DNA of 11,961 nucleotides from JACJYE01 sp964432875. Its GTDB lineage: Bacteria > Bacteroidota > Bacteroidia > Chitinophagales > Saprospiraceae. Positions 7,589 to 11,961 of this stretch are shown one piece after another; the stretch's first letter is position 1; the number at the start of each line of letters is the position of its first letter. The position numbers were made by a program, and so were the translations under genes. Where the stretch lies: positions 1 to 11,961 of the forward strand of contig CAYSPJ010000145.1 in the NCBI GenBank assembly GCA_964432875.1. The letters run 5' to 3'. The notes beneath the pieces are model-generated. The model was given only the letters and a program-made list of their open reading frames with translations. It did no database searches and was not told the DNA's origin.

Positions 7589-7603
7589 CCGCGATGCGTT
7601 TTT

Positions 7604-7635
7604 TTTGACTATTTCAAGGGCAATATCTATCTTTG
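7604..7635 (+). promoter_or_regulatory. Bacteroidota sigma-A promoter for the SulP gene
   Basis: TTTG at 7604-7607 is followed by exactly 20 bases and then TATCTTTG at 7628-7635, a full match to TTTG-N19-21-TAnnTTTG. The predicted start near 7642 leaves about 97 bases of leader before ATG 7739. The T-run containing the -33 element (7599-7606) follows a small CGC-GAT-GCG stem just after the mnmE stop, so the same bases might also act as a weak terminator for mnmE. Confidence 0.72.
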
Positions 7636-7700
7636 GCACCTGATTTCCTGATTTCCATAAGCTGGCCGCAAAACCTTAGGGGGAGTAACCCAAAGTCAAA

Positions 7701-7724
7701 ATGGCAGCCAAATCATTTTTCTAA
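7701..7724 (+). other. Seven-codon upstream reading frame in the SulP leader
   Basis: ATG at 7701 opens a 7-residue frame (MAAKSFF) ending in TAA at 7722-7724, 14 bases before the SulP ATG. It lies inside the predicted 5' leader. It could be a leader peptide affecting SulP translation, or simply a chance ATG. There is no strong ribosome binding site in front of it. Confidence 0.2.
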
Positions 7725-7738
7725 AAAACAAACAAAAA

Positions 7739-9340
7739 ATGTTCAAGACCTTAAAGAATGATTTGCCCGCGAGCGTTGTCGTGTTTTTTGTGGCAATACC
7801 TTTATGCCTGGGCATTGCCCTGGCTAGTGGAGCACCGTTATTTTCAGGCCTTATCGCCGGCATTGTCGGGGGCATTATCGTGGGGGCTCTTAGTGGCTCC
7901 AGGCTGGGGGTTAGCGGCCCGGCAGCAGGTTTGGCTGCTATTGTACTAGCTGCTATCGCCACCTTGGGCAGCTACGAAGACTTTTTGGTCGCCGTGGTTA
8001 TTGGGGGGCTGATTCAGTTGGTTTTAGGCGTCTTGCGGGCAGGGATAATTGGATATTTTTTCCCTTCAGCAGTCATCAAAGGCATGTTGACGGGTATTGG
8101 CATCATTATCATCCTGAAGCAGATACCCGTTTTTTTTGGCTACGATGAGGAATCAGCCTGGGATATCGCCTTTCTGGAACATGACGGCGGGACTACCTTT
8201 TCAGAAATCATGTCCACCTTTAGCTACATTCATCCGGGGGCAGCGCTCATCGGTGTCATATCACTGGCAGTCTTGATATTGTGGGACAATGTCTTGTCTA
8301 AAAAGGGGAAGATATTCCGCTTGATTCAAGGGCCATTGGTAGCAGTGGTGCTGGGCATAATTTTTTATGTTGCTACCCAATCGCACGAGGTTTTATCAAT
8401 CGGCTCTGTCCATTTAGTAAATGTGCCCATCCCCACCGATGCAGCTTCCTTCTTTGGACAATTTACTTTGCCCAACTTCGGGGCGATCACTAGGCCGGAG
8501 GTATGGATCGTCGCCTTTACCATAGCGATAGTAGCGAGCTTGGAGACCCTCCTCAGCGTAGAAGCTACCGATAAGCTCGATCCGGATAAGAATGTCACCC
8601 CCACCAACCGGGAGTTGTTTGCACAAGGTACCGGGAATGTCATCTCCGGCCTAATCGGCGGCCTTCCCATCACCCAGGTCATTGTGAGGAGCTCTGCCAA
8701 CATCCAGTCTGGCGGGAAATCCAAAATGTCCACAATTATCCATGGCTTCTTGCTCTTGATCTCGGTAATCCTCGTCCCTCGCATCTTAAATAAGATCCCC
8801 TTGTCAGTCCTTGCTGCGGTCTTATTTATCGTGGGTTATAAACTGGCTAAACCAGCCTTGTTTACCAAAATGTGGAACCTGGGCTGGAAACAGTTTGTAC
8901 CCTTCATCGTGACGGTGTTGGGCGTAGTCTTCAAAGATTTATTGGTAGGTGTTGGCATCGGCTTAGCGGTCGGGGTTTTCATTATTGTCCTGAAGAGTTT
9001 CCAAAATTCTCACTTTTTACATAAAGAAGGCGAAGGCGAGATGTCTGGAAAAGTAAAAATGACGCTTGCCGAAGAAGTTACTTACATCAATAAGGGGGCG
9101 ATTTTGAGGGAACTAGACAAGCTGCCGGAAAATTCTTATTTAGAATTGGATGTCACCAAAACCAGATATCTCGATTACGATGTATTGGAGGTCTTGGATG
9201 AGTTTGCCATTAAAGCCAAAGCTAAAAATATTACGGTTAAGCTGATCTCGGAGCGCGGAGAAGTAGAAAACCCGAGCAGCTACGTGGAGTTTTTTCACCT
9301 TATGCCTAAAATTAATCCTTATCGTAGCAGTACACCCTAG
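7739..9340 (+). CDS. SulP-family inorganic anion transporter with C-terminal STAS domain
   Basis: This 533-residue inner-membrane protein has a multi-helix SulP transport domain (about residues 10-420) and a STAS domain (about 437-525). It begins DLPASVVVFFVAIPLCLGIA, the typical SulP first helix. GVSGPAAGL at 57-65 and ASLETLLSVEATDKLDP at 266-282 are family landmarks, and ITQVIVRSSANIQSG follows at 311-325. SulP members carry sulfate, bicarbonate or other anions. The Bacteroidota/cyanobacterial group with this ETLLSVEATD form is often annotated as bicarbonate-type, but substrate is not readable and no carbonic anhydrase gene is adjacent. In the STAS domain, DVTKTRYLDYDVLE lacks the phosphorylatable Ser of anti-anti-sigma STAS proteins. 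The gene is visibly richer in A/T at third positions than kdsA or mnmE. An A-rich tract precedes ATG 7739. Confidence 0.93.
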   Translation: MFKTLKNDLPASVVVFFVAIPLCLGIALASGAPLFSGLIAGIVGGIIVGALSGSRLGVSGPAAGLAAIVLAAIATLGSYEDFLVAVVIGGLIQLVLGVLRAGIIGYFFPSAVIKGMLTGIGIIIILKQIPVFFGYDEESAWDIAFLEHDGGTTFSEIMSTFSYIHPGAALIGVISLAVLILWDNVLSKKGKIFRLIQGPLVAVVLGIIFYVATQSHEVLSIGSVHLVNVPIPTDAASFFGQFTLPNFGAITRPEVWIVAFTIAIVASLETLLSVEATDKLDPDKNVTPTNRELFAQGTGNVISGLIGGLPITQVIVRSSANIQSGGKSKMSTIIHGFLLLISVILVPRILNKIPLSVLAAVLFIVGYKLAKPALFTKMWNLGWKQFVPFIVTVLGVVFKDLLVGVGIGLAVGVFIIVLKSFQNSHFLHKEGEGEMSGKVKMTLAEEVTYINKGAILRELDKLPENSYLELDVTKTRYLDYDVLEVLDEFAIKAKAKNITVKLISERGEVENPSSYVEFFHLMPKINPYRSSTP

Positions 9341-9411
9341 CTATCTAGTGCCTGTCTTTATAGTCTGATAGCTGCAAAAAGCCTTATTTACGGCCGGCAA
9401 GCTCCGGTTTT

Positions 9412-9454
9412 GGGGCCTTCGCAAGGCCTGCTCTCGAACGCGAAAAGCGCAGGC
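9412..9454 (+). other. Hairpin-rich segment after the SulP gene
   Basis: The 230-base gap between SulP and the methyltransferase gene contains GGCCTT-CGC-AAGGCC at 9414-9428, a 6-bp stem with a 3-base loop. GCCTGC at 9426-9431 is also complementary to GCAGGC at 9449-9454. The two stems share 9426-9428, so they cannot form together. Neither is followed by a U-tract, so neither is a convincing intrinsic terminator. No promoter matching TAnnTTTG with a TTG upstream was found in the rest of the gap. Confidence 0.4.
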
Positions 9455-9570
9455 ACTCGACTAAATGAATAGTTGCAAAATTGATGGAGGCAAAAATAAA
9501 CAAGCGGGCACGGAGCAGGCTATTTGTCATGGGCCTAATCAATAAACCAGCAGGCTTAAAGCCATAAACA

Positions 9571-10167
9571 TTGATCATCAAAAATTTAAAAGCCGGCATC
9601 CCCGTGGGCGATGATTATTTTGATGCCATGTACGCCCCGCCTGTGAGGGAGGTATCGGAATTCCACTTCACGCCGGTCAAGGTGGCCATATTTGCTGCCC
9701 AGGCTCTAGTGGGGCACCCAGGCACCAAAGTGTTAGATATCGGCTCTGGGGCTGGCAAATTCTGTATGGTTGGGGCTGCATGTACCTCTGGCCATTTCAC
9801 TGGAGTGGAGCAGCGGGAAAGCCTATGCCTGCTTTCCAGGCAACTGGCAAAGCACTACGCGCTGGCCAATGTAGCCTTTATACACGCCAATATCACCAAC
9901 ATTGATTTCGCCCTTTTTGATGCCTTTTATCTTTTCAACCCTTTTTATGAGCACATCTACCCGGCTGGTCAGCTCGATGCCTCAGTTAGCTTGAAAAGGC
10001 ACTTGTATGATGAATATTCCCTGGCCGTAAAGGAAGGATTAGCAGCCTTGCCCAAAGGGACAAAATTGGCTACCTACTTTAGCTATGCCGATGAGATACC
10101 GGCAAGCTTCCAGGTTGAGTCAGCCCACTTTACCGGATACTTGAAAATATGGAAAAAGATACGCTGA
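9571..10167 (+). CDS. Class I SAM-dependent methyltransferase of unknown substrate
   Basis: The 198-residue protein carries a Rossmann-type SAM-binding core. Motif I is VLDIGSGAGKF at 54-64. The acidic residue of motif II is Glu80 in FTGVEQR. A motif IV-like LFNPFYEH lies at 121-128, after DAFY. Conserved-looking FHFTPVKVA at 31-39 precedes the core. The target (protein, lipid or small molecule) is not readable. The NPF motif recalls amino-group methyltransferases, but that is weak evidence. The frame has no ATG before residue 20. A TAA lies in frame at 9565-9567, so the start must be TTG 9571 or a downstream codon such as GTG 9604; I keep TTG. Its stop codon is immediately followed by the ATG of the MFS gene, so the two are very likely co-translated. 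Confidence 0.82.
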   Translation: MIIKNLKAGIPVGDDYFDAMYAPPVREVSEFHFTPVKVAIFAAQALVGHPGTKVLDIGSGAGKFCMVGAACTSGHFTGVEQRESLCLLSRQLAKHYALANVAFIHANITNIDFALFDAFYLFNPFYEHIYPAGQLDASVSLKRHLYDEYSLAVKEGLAALPKGTKLATYFSYADEIPASFQVESAHFTGYLKIWKKIR

Positions 10168-11388
10168 ATGAGTAGCGCTGAATTTTTCAAAAGGAGCTTC
10201 CCCTTGCTAGCCTTTGGGCTGCTTTTTACTTTTTTCTCTAGCTATGGACAGACCTTCCTGCTCTCGCTTTACCTGCCCTCTATTGAGCGATTGCTGGGCA
10301 TCAGCAACACCGCTTTTGGCAGCGTCTATGCTGCGGCCACGCTGGCCAGCGCCTTCACCCTGCCCTGGCTGGGCGGCCGCTTCGACCGCATGGACGTCCG
10401 GCATTACGTCCTGATGGTAGTCGGCGGGATGACGGCAGCGCTATTGTTGCTGTCTTTTTCCTACCACCTCTTTACCGTGGTGTTGGCCTTTTACGGCCTG
10501 CGTTTGTTTGGGCAAGGCCTGATGAGCCATACGGCCGTATCGGCTATGGCGCGCTACTTTAGCACCGGCCGCGGCAAGGCCATCGGGCTGGCTACCCTAG
10601 GGCATCCCGCTGGCGAGGCCCTGCTGCCCATCGCCGTCACTTTGCTCATCGGCGCCATCGGCTGGCGCGGCACGCTGCAAGTTTCTGCCCTGAGCTGCAT
10701 CCTGTTGGTAGCGCCGCTCAGCCTCTACCTGCTCAGTCAATCCAAGGCGCGGATCAGGGCCTATGCCATCCATACGCGCTCGGCATTCAGGGCTGGGCAA
10801 CCCATCCGCCGGCTGGCCATCATGCGCGACAAGCGCTTTTGGATCATCGCGCCCCTAGAGTTCATGCTCGGGTTCACCAGCACCGTCATCTTCTTTTATC
10901 AGCTTAAACTGGGGGGCGACCGCGGCTGGAGCCAGGAATGGGTAGCAGCTTCCATCTCTGCTTTTGCCCTGGCCAACGCTTTCGGCATGTCGGCCAGCGG
11001 GCCTTTAGTCGATCGTCTGTCTGGCCGGAGGCTCTTCAAACTTTTCGCCCTGCCTTATCTGCTTGGGCTGATGGTACTAATCTTCAATACCCACCCTTTG
11101 GCTTATCCCGTGGCACTGCTATTCCTGGGCCTGTCCAATGGTTCGGGCAGCACCATCAAAAACGCCATGATTGCCGAGGTCTATGGCATTGAAGTCATCG
11201 GGCAAGTGCGCAGCCTTTTCATTACCGTAATTGTAATCAGCACCGGCATCGGCCCAGTAGTTTTCGGCATCTTGCTCGATGCGGGCTGGAGTTTTTCCCT
11301 CGCCCTCTCTGCCGTTGCGGCGGCCATGGCCCTGGCCATCGGGAATGGGATGCGGAGCTTGGGGGGGCAGAAGCAAGGAAACGGCTAG
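10168..11388 (+). CDS. Major facilitator superfamily transporter
   Basis: This 406-residue inner-membrane protein has the size and hydrophobic pattern of a 12-helix MFS carrier. The motif A-like loop between helices 2 and 3 reads GGRFDRMDVRHY at 69-80. Its pseudo-symmetric partner in the second half is GPLVDRLSGRRL at 278-289. A cytoplasmic linker rich in Arg/Lys spans about 192-224 (SKARIRAYAIHTRSAFR and on), separating the two six-helix halves. RYFSTGRGKAIGLATLG at 129-145 is typical of the MFS_1/OFA-like carriers that include monocarboxylate transporters, but substrate and direction cannot be assigned. ATG 10168 directly abuts the methyltransferase stop (TGA 10165-10167) with no gap, implying coupling. 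The stop lies at 11386-11388, and a G7 run at 11361-11367 is close to the C-terminal end. Confidence 0.92.
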   Translation: MSSAEFFKRSFPLLAFGLLFTFFSSYGQTFLLSLYLPSIERLLGISNTAFGSVYAAATLASAFTLPWLGGRFDRMDVRHYVLMVVGGMTAALLLLSFSYHLFTVVLAFYGLRLFGQGLMSHTAVSAMARYFSTGRGKAIGLATLGHPAGEALLPIAVTLLIGAIGWRGTLQVSALSCILLVAPLSLYLLSQSKARIRAYAIHTRSAFRAGQPIRRLAIMRDKRFWIIAPLEFMLGFTSTVIFFYQLKLGGDRGWSQEWVAASISAFALANAFGMSASGPLVDRLSGRRLFKLFALPYLLGLMVLIFNTHPLAYPVALLFLGLSNGSGSTIKNAMIAEVYGIEVIGQVRSLFITVIVISTGIGPVVFGILLDAGWSFSLALSAVAAAMALAIGNGMRSLGGQKQGNG

Positions 11389-11496
11389 GTGAAGGGCGCG
11401 GGAAGATGATAAAGGGCATTGCATAAGCACATGCTTTGACATAACTTGCAGCGATTGGCGAAAAAATAAAAAACCTGCCCATGGAAGCGTACACCT

Positions 11497-11961
11497 TTAA
11501 AAAAAATCCCTAAATCCAGGATTGCGACCTTTGACATTTACGCAGTCGGCCAATCCAAACATCACATCAGCATCTTGCTGGAATGCGACGGCACCGAGTA
11601 CGCGATAGTCTTTATATTCAGGCATCCAGCGCTTGGCTTTTGCCATCTTGTCGAGAAATTTCTTGACGTCTTTTACCCGCAGGGGCGTCTTCACTTCTAC
11701 AATCACGATCTCGGTAGTATTGTGAGCGATGATGTCAAATTCGTAGTTTTCTCCGCCCCGGTTCCCCTTGCGCCGAAGCGTCGTATCGCTGATCCCTAGG
11801 TCGCGTTGGTTCAAGATACGCACCAAATCCCCTTCGACGAGGGATTCGATCAGTTTGCCCTACTGAGGCTCAAAAAGATTGAAGCCTTGTTTGATGCGAT
11901 CATCCGTTGCTTTAAAACGCTCGGACAGCACGCGGTCGGTCTCTTTGAACTTCGCGTCGGT
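11497..11961 (-). pseudogene. PD-(D/E)XK nuclease-like protein interrupted by an in-frame TAG (5' end outside window)
   Basis: Reading leftward from the window edge, the same frame gives 33 codons of charged coiled-coil (KFKETDRVLSERFKATDD), then TAG at 11862-11860. It continues GKLIESLVEGDLVRILNQRD and into a PD-(D/E)XK-like core with FDIIAHN and VEVKT (Asp, Glu-x-Lys), followed by a VKDVKKFL segment and WMPEYKDYRVLGAVAF. In the homologues I recall from Bacteroidota and cyanobacteria, the residue before GKL is Trp, so TAG probably replaces TGG. The coiled-coil-plus-nuclease-core arrangement is intact on both sides, so this is one broken gene and not two. A TTG at 11826 could restart the core alone (109 residues), without the coiled coil. 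The C-terminal end (GLADCVNVKGRNPGF) looks shorter than I expect. Sequencing error or stop readthrough remain possible. Confidence 0.72.

Noticed and set aside
9384..9599. Minus-strand frame of 71 codons between SulP and the methyltransferase gene
   Set aside because: No recognisable domain, and it runs into the methyltransferase 5' end. It is kept only as a possible repeat in the findings.
11361..11367. G7 run near the 3' end of the MFS gene as a phase-variation tract
   Set aside because: The run is short and about seven codons from the stop, so slippage would change only the cytoplasmic tail.
11389..11496. Terminator between the convergent MFS and nuclease-like genes
   Set aside because: T-rich runs follow the nuclease-like gene on the minus strand, but I found no stem longer than a short palindrome (CCATGG) before them.
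1..11961. tRNA genes, CRISPR array, integrase or insertion sequence
   Set aside because: No regularly spaced repeats, cloverleaf-like sequence, transposase or recombinase motifs were seen on either strand.

Overview
The window reads as a chromosomal segment of a Gram-negative Bacteroidota, most likely from the Saprospiraceae/Lewinella/Haliscomenobacter side of the phylum. Three things point there. Two intergenic regions carry the Bacteroidota sigma-A promoter form TT(T)G-N20-TATCTTTG. Starts are preceded by A-rich sequence rather than strong Shine-Dalgarno sites. The gene families also fit: a TPR/PD40/OmpA outer-membrane protein, a small outer-membrane beta-barrel, a Cys-type KDO-8-phosphate synthase, and a PD-(D/E)XK-like protein of a type I recall from this group. 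The lineage is inferred from these features and was not tested by a search.

Layout. From about 1 to 3617 everything reads on the minus strand: a membrane-anchored metallophosphoesterase (3617-2397), a 284-base gap, a large OmpA-family protein with the TPR-propeller-CRD-OmpA order of the type IX secretion protein PorE (2112-133), and a doubtful partial reading frame running off the left edge. A 469-base AT-rich divergent gap (3618-4086) holds a clear plus-strand promoter and a 5'-leader hairpin. The plus strand then carries a small outer-membrane beta-barrel protein (4087-4656), a perfect 15-bp inverted repeat, and a tightly packed set: kdsA (4735-5547), a class II aldolase/adducin-family protein (5559-6164) and mnmE (6167-7588). 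A second promoter drives a SulP anion transporter with a STAS tail (7739-9340). After a hairpin-rich gap come a SAM-dependent methyltransferase that probably starts at TTG (9571-10167) and an MFS transporter whose ATG directly follows the methyltransferase stop (10168-11388). At the right edge a minus-strand PD-(D/E)XK-like gene is broken by an in-frame TAG where I expect a Trp codon (11961-11497).

Function. The window is mostly envelope and housekeeping biology: LPS core sugar synthesis (kdsA), outer-membrane proteins, wobble-uridine tRNA modification (mnmE), anion uptake, and an orphan methyltransferase/exporter-like pair. I see no CRISPR array, integrase, phage module, rRNA or tRNA gene. 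I found no convincing new multi-gene system. The observations most worth checking are the nonsense-broken nuclease-like gene, the PorE-like protein without a lipobox, the long hairpin separating the beta-barrel gene from the kdsA cluster, and the unassigned class II aldolase between kdsA and mnmE.
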